DNA of 64,000 nucleotides from Bacillus litorisediminis (GTDB lineage: Bacteria; Bacillota; Bacilli; Bacillales; JC228). Position numbers and translations under genes: made by a program. The notes under the pieces were generated by a model. It searched no databases and was not told the origin of the DNA. It worked only from the letters and a program-made list of their open reading frames with translations. Shown piece by piece: positions 53,125 through 61,697 of the stretch. The stretch is taken from contig NZ_JAKZKT010000009.1 of assembly GCF_022808645.1 (NCBI RefSeq), forward strand, positions 1 through 64,000, in the 5' to 3' direction. Numbering within the stretch: position 1 is the first letter of the stretch; each line of letters opens with the position of its first letter.

Positions 53125-54291
53125 ATGAACAAAAAAGACATCGCAAACATTCGGAAACAATTCAAGCCCGATAATGACTTAATGAACATTTCAGATATCT
53201 TCAATGTCTTCATAAGAAAGGAAAGCAGTGATATCTTTCATCAAGAGAGTCAACCCTTCCAGATGCTAGATCGAGAACAGCAGGAGTTATTTTTGAATAA
53301 CTTTAAAAAGATACTTACTGGTCAAATAGATTCAAAACTCTTTGAATTAAGGTTTCAACAAAGACAAGATGAGAACCATGGACAGACGATCCTACTTGAA
53401 GCCTTGCAATCTGGTGAAATGGAAGATTGGACTGAGCAAATGCTATTGCTCGTGGAGAAGATGATTAAAGACGTGCAATACAAGTACGATGTGGTTGTAA
53501 CTTTCATCCGCGGGACCTTTTTTAAACCAACGAAAAAAAGGAACGAGGAAGCGGAAGAGAGCGAGCGGGATGAGGTTTATCAGCACTCATTTATTTTGTG
53601 CTGTATAAATAAAACAGAAGAACCTCAAAAGACACTGTTATTTGATTATGTGGAAAAAGTATTTAAATATAATATAGTGGTAGATTCGGTTATCAATCTC
53701 ACATCTCCTATTGGGGGTTTCTTGTTCCCTTCTTTTAAAGAAAACTCGGCTGACGTAAACCATATTCTGTATTCATCTGGAAAACAGAATGAACCAAATC
53801 CTCATTTTATAGAGGAAGTATTGAATGCGGAAATGTCAATGACCGCACAGGAAGATAAAGAGGTATTTGAGGAAATTATAAGAGAAGTCGTTGGAGATCA
53901 GCTTGATGCATCAACACTTGCAAATGTGTATGAAGAAATTAATCGAGTGATGGATGAAAACGAAGAAGATGAGCCGCCAAAACTGGATTACAAAGATGTA
54001 GAACGTGTGTTAAAGATTAGCGGTGTAGAAGACGTTAATACAGAGAAAGTGGAAATGGCTTTTCAAAAGGTTATGGATGATGAAAAGTATGAGATTAAAG
54101 CAAGTAACATTGTCCCGAATTTTAAATCCAAATCGATTAAGATAGACACCAAAGTAGCGAAAATCTCGATTAGTCCACAAGATTTAAAATACGTCAAACA
54201 GGTAAACTATAATGGGAAACGGTGTCTGCTGATTGAGATCGATGAAGACGCGGTGATTGAAGGGTTTAAGATGATTCCAGAGGTATTCTAG
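53125..54291 (+). CDS. DUF4317 family protein
   Basis: A 388-residue soluble protein of the DUF4317 family found in Firmicutes. The opening is NKKDIANIRKQFKPDNDLMN, followed by VFIRKESSDIFHQESQPFQM and a conserved RGTFFKPTKKR with HSFILCCINKTEEPQKTLLF. It ends with VKQVNYNGKRCLLIEIDEDA. The family is often found in gut and spore-forming Firmicutes with no known role. ATG 53125 is fixed by AGGAGTTGGAC nearby; the open frame upstream of it is not translated. A decayed copy of its C-terminus follows (see next entry). Confidence 0.85.
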   Translation: MNKKDIANIRKQFKPDNDLMNISDIFNVFIRKESSDIFHQESQPFQMLDREQQELFLNNFKKILTGQIDSKLFELRFQQRQDENHGQTILLEALQSGEMEDWTEQMLLLVEKMIKDVQYKYDVVVTFIRGTFFKPTKKRNEEAEESERDEVYQHSFILCCINKTEEPQKTLLFDYVEKVFKYNIVVDSVINLTSPIGGFLFPSFKENSADVNHILYSSGKQNEPNPHFIEEVLNAEMSMTAQEDKEVFEEIIREVVGDQLDASTLANVYEEINRVMDENEEDEPPKLDYKDVERVLKISGVEDVNTEKVEMAFQKVMDDEKYEIKASNIVPNFKSKSIKIDTKVAKISISPQDLKYVKQVNYNGKRCLLIEIDEDAVIEGFKMIPEVF

Positions 54292-54391
54292 TTCAGAGTC
54301 CGTCAAATTTTAATTATGACGATCCCTGCAACTAGTTGCTTATTTTTCTCGATCATAATCATTATTTTGGAGTTGAATGAAATATTTTAGT

Positions 54392-54600
54392 GCAAGATCA
54401 GTCCAAGTTTACTTCAACGAAAAACGTTGTTTATTAATTGAGATAGACAAGATGCAGTGATCGAAAAATTTAAATCAGAGCGTATTATAGCAATAACGGT
54501 TCAACCCTTCATGAAAGATGGGACAGAAGAAACATCCAAAAAACTAGGAGAAGACATTTTTAATTACATTGACATATTGGATTTTCTAATATTAGAGTAG
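54392..54600 (+). pseudogene. Decayed partial copy of the DUF4317 C-terminus
   Basis: Translation from about 54392 gives SVQVYFNEKRCLLIEIDK, matching VKQVNYNGKRCLLIEIDEDA of the intact gene just upstream. A one-base slip then gives DAVIEKFKSER, matching DAVIEGFKMIPEV. A further open stretch (AITVQPFMKDGTEETSKKLG..., to 54600) has no counterpart in the intact gene. I read the first part as a diverged tandem duplicate, not a second functional gene. Confidence 0.65.
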
Positions 54601-54771
54601 AGTTAAAAGAATTAAAGCCAGTTTTTTATGTTTATGTAATTGGTGTAACCAAATAGAATATAGGTATTAATTCGCAAAATCATGTTAAAATATAAAAAAT
54701 TACCGTATAGTTATTCTCTTTACAAATTTTTCAATAGTTGGTATTATATATAAAATTTAAAACAAGTACGT

Positions 54772-55055
54772 GCGATGATGAGAAGAGTAGATAAAATCCA
54801 TTCTTTACAGAGAGCTCCGGATGCTGAAAAAGGAGTAAGAATGATTTATTGAACCAAGCCTCTGAGCATCACATTGGAACTTAATTTAGGGATAGTGTGA
54901 CAGGAGCTCCTGTTATAGAGCTAGGGTATAAGTATAAAAGTTCATACCGTACCTGAAGAGGTTAATATGGTGACATATTAACAAACTGGGGTGGCACCGC
55001 GATTCAAATCTCGTCCCCAAGACTTAAGCAGTCTTGGGGGTGGGATTTTTTTATT
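54772..55055 (+). ncRNA. T-box leader, glutamine-type (specifier CAG)
   Basis: The T-box sequence GGGGTGGCACCGCG lies at 54989-55002, followed by a terminator: CCCCAAGACT (55015) pairs with AGTCTTGGGG (55030), then T7. Upstream, AGAGAGCTCCGGATGCTG opens stem I. Its base (CAG-A-GAGCT) can pair with AGCTCCTG at 54904-54911. That places the triplet CAG (54901-54903), preceded by GTGTGA, in the specifier loop position. CAG is a Gln codon, which agrees with the downstream glnS. Uncharged tRNA-Gln would then switch transcription on. The stem I pairing is my reading by eye. Confidence 0.85.
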
Positions 55056-55090
55056 GGATAAAATGTAAAAACAATTTTGGAGGGACCAAA

Positions 55091-56773
55091 ATGAGTGATG
55101 ATAAAGCTATTATAAACGGAAATTTTATTGAAAGACTGATTCAAGAAGATATTGATAATGGTACGTTCAGCAGGCCAATTTGTACACGATTTCCGCCAGA
55201 GCCTAATGGCTATCTTCATATTGGCAGTGCCTATGCAATCTATACAAACTATATGGCAGCGCAAAAATTTAATGGAACCTTCCATTTACGTTTTGATGAT
55301 ACGAATCCCTTAAAGGAAGACATCGAGTATGTAAATGCAATCATTGAGGATATTAATTGGTTAGGCTACAATCCTGGAGATCGAATCTTTTATGGGTCAG
55401 ACTATTCAGATGAAATATTTAATGCTGCGATTACCCTAATTAATAAAGGAAAAGCATATGTTTGTGATTTAACTCCTTAAGAAATCACAGAATACAGGGG
55501 TACTTTAACTGAACCTGGTAAAGATAGTCCATACAGAAATCGTACGATAGATGAAAACTTAGAGTTATTTTTAAAAATGAGAAATGGTGAATTTCCAACA
55601 GCATCAAAGGTTTTACGAGCAAAAATAGACATGAATTCGCCTAACATCAAATTAAGAGACCCAGTCCTATACAGAATTATCAATGCTCATCATTATAGGA
55701 CAGGGAACGAATGGTGTATTTACCCGATGTATGATTTTGCTCATCCGATTCAAGATGCCATGGAAGATATTACACATTCTTTGTGTTCGATAGAATTTAA
55801 AGACCATCGCCCGCTTTATGAATGGGTTTTAAATGAATTAGAGATTGATGAACCCCCAAAACAAAGAGAATTTGGCAGAGTCAATATAACAGGAGCTGTG
55901 ACGAGTAAACGATATTTACGGGAATTAGTGGCAGGAGGGTATGTGGACGGCTGGGATGATCCGCGTCTGCCAACAATTCGCGGGTTAAGGCGAAGGGGTG
56001 TCACTCCAGATAGTATTAGGAAATTTATCGGGGAAATTGGCTTTGTCAGAAGTCAAAGCACGATCGATTACTCTTTGCTTGAGAGTATTCTTCGCAGCGA
56101 GCTCAAGCCGAAAGTGAATAGTGTGATGGCTGTTCTCAATCCCCTAAAAGTTACGATAACGAATTATGAGGAAGGAAAAACGGAATTTTTATCGATAGAA
56201 AACAATGCAGAAAATCCTGATTTAGGTACTAGACATGTACCATTTTCTAAAGTTATCTATATAGAAAAAGAAGATTTTATGGAGGTCCCTGTTAATGGGT
56301 TTAAACGCCTGTCGCTAAATTCGGAAGTGAGGTTAAAAGGTGCGTATTTTATAAAGTGTCATGAGGTAATTAAGGATGAAAAGACTGGTGAAATTCTGGA
56401 GCTTCGTTGTACGTATGATGAACAAACCAAAAGCGGAACTGGTTTTTCAGGGAGAAAGGTAAAGGCAACGATTCATTGGGTATCGGCTTTACATGCTGTA
56501 AGAGCAGATGTTCATTTATATGACAAATTATTTGATAATGAAGAGCTTATGAAGGACCCTGAAATAACTTGGTCAGAAAAAATAAACCCCTATTCCCGAA
56601 TCATTCATAAAAATTGTATGATAGAACCATCTATATCAAATGCAAAGTCTGACGAAAGGTTTCAATTTATCCGGCATGGGTATTTTTGTTTAGATTCATA
56701 TTCAACGGATGATAACTTCATTTTTAATAGGATTGTAGCTCTGAAAGATTCTTGGAAGGGTAAAAAAGTGTAA
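55091..56773 (+). pseudogene. glnS: Glutaminyl-tRNA synthetase GlnS with an in-frame stop
   Basis: Read through TAA at 55478-55480, a protein of about 560 residues. The class I signature is FPPEPNGYLHIGSAYAIYTN (HIGS in place of HIGH) with RFDDTNPLKEDIEYV. The second lobe has VLYRIINAHHYRTGNEWCIY, MYDFAHPIQDAMEDITHSLC, a KMSKS-like VTSKRYL and WDDPRLPTIRGLRRRGVT, all typical of GlnRS rather than GluRS. The C-terminal anticodon-binding barrels follow. Both halves share one frame, so the stop is a point change (GAA or CAA to TAA). Bacilli normally make Gln-tRNA by GatCAB transamidation and lack GlnRS, so this is an accessory, probably acquired gene. GGAGGGACC precedes the ATG. Confidence 0.9.
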
Positions 56774-56812
56774 AAAGAGGTTCACCATGAACCAGGAATA
56801 GGGGTAAAGAAA

Positions 56813-57910
56813 ATGAATCGAATTAGTTCTCTGAAAGATGCATACAATCAAGCCAACTACCAATTAGCTCAGCATGGAAAACGTAATATTCAAGTATTAA
56901 AAAAGGCGTTTCAGAATGTGGATGGTCAATTAGAAAGCGACATGTATGGATCAGGAAAGGTGATTGAAGATTTTCAAGAAAAAATAGCTGCTTTCTTAAG
57001 CAAGGAAAAATCGATCTTTTTTCCAAGCGGGACAATGGCACAACAGATTGCTTTACGGATCTGGTGTGATGAAAAAGGAATCAGAAAAGTGGCTTATCAT
57101 CCTTTAAGTCATTTAGAAATACATGAACAAGATGGCTTGAAAGAAATCCATCATATTGAAACGATATTGCTCGCTGATAAAAGCCGTGTGATTGAATTTG
57201 AAGATGTCGTGGAACTAAAGGACGAGATTTCTTGTCTATTATTGGAATTGCCTCAGCGGGAGATAGGCGGTCAATTACCAAGCTTTGAAACTTTGGAACA
57301 GATTTCTGATTATTGTAAAGAAAAAGGGATCAAGCTGCATCTTGATGGAGCCCGATTACTAGAAGTGCTGCCTTACTATAAGAAATCTGCTGCTGAAATC
57401 AGTGCTTTATTTGACAGTGTTTATATCTCTTTTTATAAAGGAATTGGCGGGATTGCAGGAGCAATCTTGGCAGGAGACGCTGATTTTATAGCGAAATCAA
57501 AGGTCTGGAAACGGCGTTATGGCGGTGATTTGATTAGTTTGTACCCGTATATCATTCCAGCAGATTATTATTTTGAAACGCGTTTCGAAAAAATGGGGCA
57601 GTATTATGAGAATGCTAAAGAATTGGCTGAGTATTTCAATTCTTGCTACGGAATTTCAACACGTCCTAACATCCCTGTTTCAAATATGTTTCATGTACAT
57701 TTTCCTTATGCAAAAGAAGAAGTAGAACCTATTTTGATAGAGGTCCAACAACAATCGGGGATTGGAATCACTAGTTATTTAAAAGATACTGATGAACAGA
57801 CTTGTTATTTTGAGCTAAGTTTGGGAGATCATTTTACTGAAATTCCGAAAAACATCGTAAGAAAAACATTCAATTTGCTAGATCAATTAATGAAAGATAA
57901 GTTCTGTTAG
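56813..57910 (+). CDS. PLP-dependent lyase, threonine-aldolase / beta-eliminating lyase family
   Basis: A 365-residue fold-type I PLP enzyme. FPSGTMAQQIALRIWCDEKG (about residues 66-85) binds the cofactor phosphate. ELPQREIGGQLPSFETLEQI and IKLHLDGARLLEVLPYY give the cofactor-stacking Asp (DGAR), and the Schiff-base Lys is in SVYISFYKGIGGIAGAILAG (about residue 212). This is the low-specificity threonine aldolase/GntG-like group. Its neighbour glnS is about 40 nt upstream on the same strand, so the T-box may control both genes. AGGGGTAAAG precedes the ATG. A terminator follows. Confidence 0.87.
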   Translation: MNRISSLKDAYNQANYQLAQHGKRNIQVLKKAFQNVDGQLESDMYGSGKVIEDFQEKIAAFLSKEKSIFFPSGTMAQQIALRIWCDEKGIRKVAYHPLSHLEIHEQDGLKEIHHIETILLADKSRVIEFEDVVELKDEISCLLLELPQREIGGQLPSFETLEQISDYCKEKGIKLHLDGARLLEVLPYYKKSAAEISALFDSVYISFYKGIGGIAGAILAGDADFIAKSKVWKRRYGGDLISLYPYIIPADYYFETRFEKMGQYYENAKELAEYFNSCYGISTRPNIPVSNMFHVHFPYAKEEVEPILIEVQQQSGIGITSYLKDTDEQTCYFELSLGDHFTEIPKNIVRKTFNLLDQLMKDKFC

Positions 57911-57931
57911 GTACACAAGCGACAAGCAAAG

Positions 57932-57967
57932 TCAGGTGTCTTCCATTGAATGGAGGCACCTTTTTTA
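57932..57967 (+). terminator. Terminator of the threonine-aldolase-like gene
   Basis: GGTG-CTTCCATT pairs with AATGGAGGCACC across a tiny loop, followed by T6. Confidence 0.85.
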
Positions 57968-58127
57968 TATTTCCGAACTGTGCATTTATTTTGCTGCCTC
58001 TACTTCAATAGTAGCTGGTGATGGGGTATGCATCTAGAAAATCAGGTATTTCTTTTTCTATACTTCTTACTCAAGGATTTAAGTAAATAATGACCGATGT
58101 ACCAACCGATAAGAAACCAATTAATAC

Positions 58128-58165
58128 AATAAAAAATGCACGCCATATAGGGTGCATTTTTTATT
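58128..58165. terminator. Bidirectional terminator before the MFS gene end
   Basis: ATAAAAAATGCAC and GTGCATTTTTTAT form a perfect 13-bp stem. It serves the minus-strand MFS gene that ends at 58202. Confidence 0.8.
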
Positions 58166-58201
58166 GAGATCAACTTTTTGCTCTATGATAAGAGATATTC
58201 T

Positions 58202-59365
58202 CTATTTCTGCCAACCTTTAACATTTGCGAATCTACTATTTTTCTTAAATAAAATAAACGCAGAAATAATGACTAATAGTGTTCCCGTCAGAACAAATCC
58301 TTGGTTGGAAGAAAGTTCGAGTAATCCTGTTGTACCTGATCCAAATACGACACCGAAAGAAAAGAAGGCATAGAAGTAGCCATATGCTTTACCCCGGTGT
58401 GTTTCTTCGGTAGCCTCAATCAGCAAGGTATTAAGAGAGGGAAATAGGAAGGCAAAACCTATTCCGTAAAAAGCCATTAAAACATAAAGAATAAAAATAT
58501 CCTGACTGCTGCTAATCAGCAAAAAACTAAGTCCCATCGTAGTCATACCGAAGCTTAACGTTTTAATAGGCTTTACGATATCAAATAATCGGTTAATTGG
58601 CAGTACAAAAATCAACACAGCGACAATCCCAAATGTACTTAACAGCATGCCGCTTGTTCGTGCATCATAGCCAAGCTGTTCTACCTTCAATGGGAGCATA
58701 TAGGCCAAAACCCCTTGAGAAAACATTAGGAAAAACGCACCCGCAAATGATTTCATGATGAGCGGATTTCGGAACAGAAATCGGACAGGTATTGACTCAG
58801 TTTGTTTTTCAAAAGATGCCGGTTTTTGATATTTTGGCAGAACCAATAAAGCCACGATAGCTAGTAACAGCATAAAAGCTCCTGTCAAGCAAAGAACCGT
58901 AACTTCATTCGTTTTACTGGCAACAATTCCGCTAAAAGCAGGGCCGACTATAGCCGCTAACCCGACAAATGCTCCGGTAAGTGCAGCGTTCTTACCTTTT
59001 TTCTCTTTAGCGGTTGTATTGGCTACGTAGGTAAAAGCTGCTGGAGTAATGAATCCGGCTGCTAAACCGTGCAAAAATCGAAGAATTAGCAAAAGCCATG
59101 GATGGGCAGCCAAGGAATAAAGGAGGAGAATAACGCCAGTAAGCAATAACCCTGTTTTTATAATAAAAGAAGGTCCTTTTTTATCCGTTATAAACCCGGA
59201 CGCCACATTTCCAATAGTATTGGAAAAAGAGTACATTCCCACAGCTAATCCGGTTAAAAAAGGAGTTGCCCCTAGTGATGCAGCAAGAGGAGTCATTATA
59301 GGAAGCTGTGTAAATAGATCAAAGAATGAGAAAAAGATTATAAGAAAAACAAATACACGAATCAT
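58202..59365 (-). CDS. MFS transporter
   Basis: A 387-residue major facilitator with 12 predicted helices. VGMYSFSNTIGNVASGFITDKKGPSF carries a degenerate motif A (SGFITDKKGPSFII, about residues 53-66). A motif C-like helix 5 reads LTGAFVGLAAIVGPAFSG. The second half has LPINRLFDIVKPIKTLSFG. It is an exporter of the drug/sugar type with unknown substrate. ATG 59365 is fixed by TTGGAGGCG; the frame extends five codons upstream through the site itself. Confidence 0.88.
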   Translation of the reverse strand: MIRVFVFLIIFFSFFDLFTQLPIMTPLAASLGATPFLTGLAVGMYSFSNTIGNVASGFITDKKGPSFIIKTGLLLTGVILLLYSLAAHPWLLLILRFLHGLAAGFITPAAFTYVANTTAKEKKGKNAALTGAFVGLAAIVGPAFSGIVASKTNEVTVLCLTGAFMLLLAIVALLVLPKYQKPASFEKQTESIPVRFLFRNPLIMKSFAGAFFLMFSQGVLAYMLPLKVEQLGYDARTSGMLLSTFGIVAVLIFVLPINRLFDIVKPIKTLSFGMTTMGLSFLLISSSQDIFILYVLMAFYGIGFAFLFPSLNTLLIEATEETHRGKAYGYFYAFFSFGVVFGSGTTGLLELSSNQGFVLTGTLLVIISAFILFKKNSRFANVKGWQK

Positions 59366-59547
59366 ACCAGTCGCCTCCAATGGTCATCCTACACCTTAAT
59401 CTTCTCCTTTTATCTCATAATAGGCAAGTATTACGCTGCAAAGGTTTGCTAATTCGTAACAATTACTTTTACATTTATTAATTTCTATCATTTTATATCT
59501 TATATAATAAAGGAAAGTTTATCATATACTGCTGAGAGATGATTTGA

Positions 59548-59994
59548 ATGACGATGTTTTTATTATATAAATTGATAGTGTATATTCATATTTTTAGTTC
59601 GATCTTATCGATTGGTCCATTGTTTGTTTTATTGACTCTGTTAAAAAAACTTCGTTCGGCTAGGGTGGAAGAAATCCAGTCTTATTTAATTATCTTTAGA
59701 TCGTGTATAAGAATTGTCAAACACGCCGGGCATGCACTAATCATTTCTGGTGTACTGCTTATTTATGTGGGCGGCTGGCCATGGAGCACATCCTGGATTT
59801 TTATGACTTTGATTGTCATGTTTAGTTCAATTGTCTTTCTGGCTCGGGCCTTTACTCCGACTTTAAACCAGTTCACTGAACCTGACTTTAATCAAGTGCA
59901 ATTAGCTGAAAAACTTCAGCGTTCTGTATGGTTTTATATTGTCTTACTTTTAATCATGCTTTGGTTTATGGTGATGAAACCGGTTTGGTGGTAG
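59548..59994 (+). CDS. DUF2269-like four-helix membrane protein
   Basis: A 148-residue membrane protein. Helix 1 with the conserved His reads LYKLIVYIHIFSSILSIGP, and further helices are IVKHAGHALIISGVLLIYVG, SWIFMTLIVMFSSIVFLARA and VWFYIVLLLIMLWFMVMKP. Spaced His residues in helices 1 and 2 (YIHIF, KHAGH) fit the DUF2269 pattern. The function is unknown. The ribosome binding site before the ATG is weak (GAGAGATGATTTGA). Array C starts 75 nt downstream; no terminator is visible between. Confidence 0.7.
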   Translation: MTMFLLYKLIVYIHIFSSILSIGPLFVLLTLLKKLRSARVEEIQSYLIIFRSCIRIVKHAGHALIISGVLLIYVGGWPWSTSWIFMTLIVMFSSIVFLARAFTPTLNQFTEPDFNQVQLAEKLQRSVWFYIVLLLIMLWFMVMKPVWW

Positions 59995-60068
59995 GTTGTT
60001 CAGCAGATTGGTTTTGGTAGAGGGGAGTTTACTACCGGAAGCGGGTGGATACTTCTCCATAGGCGCGA

Positions 60069-60440
60069 TTTAGTCTCGGTAGCGTGAAGTTTAGTCTCGG
60101 TAGCGGTGGGTTTAGTCTCGGTAGCGAGGGATTTAGTCTTGGTAGCGGTGGGTTTAGTCTCGGTAGCGGTGGGTTTAGTCTCGGTAGCGAGGGATTTAGT
60201 CTTGGTAGCGGTGGGTTTAGTCTCGGTAGCGAGGGATTTAGTCTTGGTAGCGGTGGATTTAGTCTCGGTAGCGGTGGGTTTAGTCTCGGTAGCGAGGGAT
60301 TTAGTCTCGGTAGCGAGAGATTTAGTCTCGGTAGCGATGGATTTAGTCTCGGTAGCGATGGATTTAGTCTCGGTAGCGGTGGGTTTAGCCTCGGTAGCGA
60401 GGGATTTAGTCTTGGTAACGGTGGATTTAGTCTCGATAGG
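60069..60440. repeat. Tandem repeat array C: 18 units of 21 bp
   Basis: The unit is TTTAGTCTCGGTAGCGGTGG plus one G (21 nt), with common variants GAGGG, GATGG and TTGG. Unit starts are exactly 21 nt apart: 60069, 60090, 60111 and so on to 60426, the last one partial. There are no indels. Because 21 is a multiple of three, several frames on both strands stay open and spell simple heptapeptides (for example GSGGFSL on plus, ETKSLAT on minus). The minus-strand frame begins with a GTG overlapping the end of the NERD gene but has no ribosome binding site. I treat the array as non-coding. Confidence 0.95.
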
Positions 60441-60465
60441 TAGACACTTTCCACTAACCTGCCTT

Positions 60466-61443
60466 TTATTCACTAGGAATTTTAAAAGTCCTTAAATCCA
60501 TCCAGTATACCCGATCACGAAAACTCCCTTCATGTTTTAAATCCATACTTTGCAATATCCGTGTTGCCTTATGTTTATTATCCACCCCCAAAAACTCCCT
60601 GCAATCCCGATTCGTCATCCTTGCGCCAAACAGCAAGAACCAATCTTTCATAGCATGGTAATGTGCAACCCCACTCCTATTCCCACAGCTATCGCATACC
60701 CATTTTTTAAAATATTTCCGCATGCCGAAAATACCACATTCCTTACATTTTACTCCGGTCTTGAAATCATTTTTCGAAATGCCATACGTATCTGCAATAG
60801 GGTTCGGTACATAGATGCTGTGGCTCCTCATAATTTCAGAAATTAGCCGATGAAATGATTTCTTGTCTAAACTTTTACTCCTATGCTCATCGAACAATTT
60901 TTTGATATAAGCAGGAATTAATTTAGGGTACAATATCGTAGTTGCAGCGGGTGATTTGTCAACAATTTGTTTGGGGTAGGCGAGAACGATAGCTCCGAAA
61001 ACGGGGAGATCAATACTTTTCTTAGAAAGCCATTTAGATAACAGTTCACAATTTCGTTCAAGCTGGGGGACAGGGCTGTCAAATCCGTCTTTGCTGCCAT
61101 CAGAGTTGGTTCTCATTAAGTGCGGAGGATCGTCATTAAAAGATAAAATACCGCTAATGTTTTTAATTTCTAAAATCAGCACATAAGAAGGGGTCAATAT
61201 GATAGCATCTAATTGAAAATTTTCAGTGGAGAAGAGATGTAAATCGAAGAATATGCGATTCTCAAAGGGGAGTGAGTGGGACCTTAATGTATCTTCTACT
61301 CTTTTTTCGCCGCCAATTCCTGATTCTAACGCAGTATGTCTGTCTTTTAAGATTTTGAATTTAGGGTGATGATTAGGAAGCCGGCTAATGGCTGCGTCTA
61401 AACCGTCAAAACTTAAAGCTTCTGTTCTAATTTTTTCAATAAT
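60466..61443 (-). CDS. NERD domain protein with C-terminal zinc ribbon
   Basis: About 325 residues. The NERD (nuclease-related) domain spans about residues 40-165 with IFFDLHLFSTENFQLDAIIL and YVLILEIKNISGILSF, which keep the D-x(n)-E-x-K pattern of the PD-(D/E)xK-like core. A C-terminal CKECGIFGMRKYFKKW / CDSCGNRSG forms CxxC-x(n)-CxxC, likely zinc-binding. This may be a DNA-processing or signalling protein; NERD functions are largely untested. The start is uncertain: GGAGGTG lies eight nt before ATT (61443), whereas GTG at 61482 has no site. An ATT start would be rare. The gene ends against array C. Confidence 0.82.
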   Translation of the reverse strand: MIEKIRTEALSFDGLDAAISRLPNHHPKFKILKDRHTALESGIGGEKRVEDTLRSHSLPFENRIFFDLHLFSTENFQLDAIILTPSYVLILEIKNISGILSFNDDPPHLMRTNSDGSKDGFDSPVPQLERNCELLSKWLSKKSIDLPVFGAIVLAYPKQIVDKSPAATTILYPKLIPAYIKKLFDEHRSKSLDKKSFHRLISEIMRSHSIYVPNPIADTYGISKNDFKTGVKCKECGIFGMRKYFKKWVCDSCGNRSGVAHYHAMKDWFLLFGARMTNRDCREFLGVDNKHKATRILQSMDLKHEGSFRDRVYWMDLRTFKIPSE

Positions 61444-61511
61444 AGTAAGTGCACCTCCAAGTATTTTTAGTTTATCTGACACTTTATACTATAAAGGATG
61501 GGGAACTAGTT

Positions 61512-61646
61512 TTGAACTATGAATTTAATATTTATCACGAGCTGCCTTCTGCAGATATTTTAAATGGCATTGAAAAACTACATAAAACCGTTTTCGGTCC
61601 AACCGATGATTTGATTAATATTCTTGAAAAAAATTTACTAGATTAA
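61512..61646 (+). pseudogene. Truncated GNAT acetyltransferase, N-terminal remnant
   Basis: TTG 61512 begins a 44-residue product: NYEFNIYHELPSADILNGIE then KLHKTVFGPTDDLINILEK. This is the recognisable front of a GNAT acetyltransferase (first strand, helix 1 and the start of strand 2). It ends at 61646, before the acetyl-CoA loop, and a perfect terminator follows at once. The 3' three quarters of the gene are missing. GGGGA lies upstream of the start. Confidence 0.6.
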
Positions 61647-61651
61647 TTGAT

Positions 61652-61687
61652 AAACGCTCAGAGTAATGAAACTCTGAGCGTTTGCTC
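61652..61687. terminator. Bidirectional terminator
   Basis: AAACGCTCAGAGT and ACTCTGAGCGTTT are perfect 13-nt arms across a six-nt loop. It closes both the truncated GNAT frame and the convergent permease gene. Confidence 0.85.
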
Positions 61688-61697
61688 TACATTCTTA

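Noticed and set aside
57583-57596. GAAACGCGTTTC as a CcpA (cre) site
   Set aside because: It lies deep in the coding region of the PLP lyase, fits cre only partly, and has no promoter next to it.
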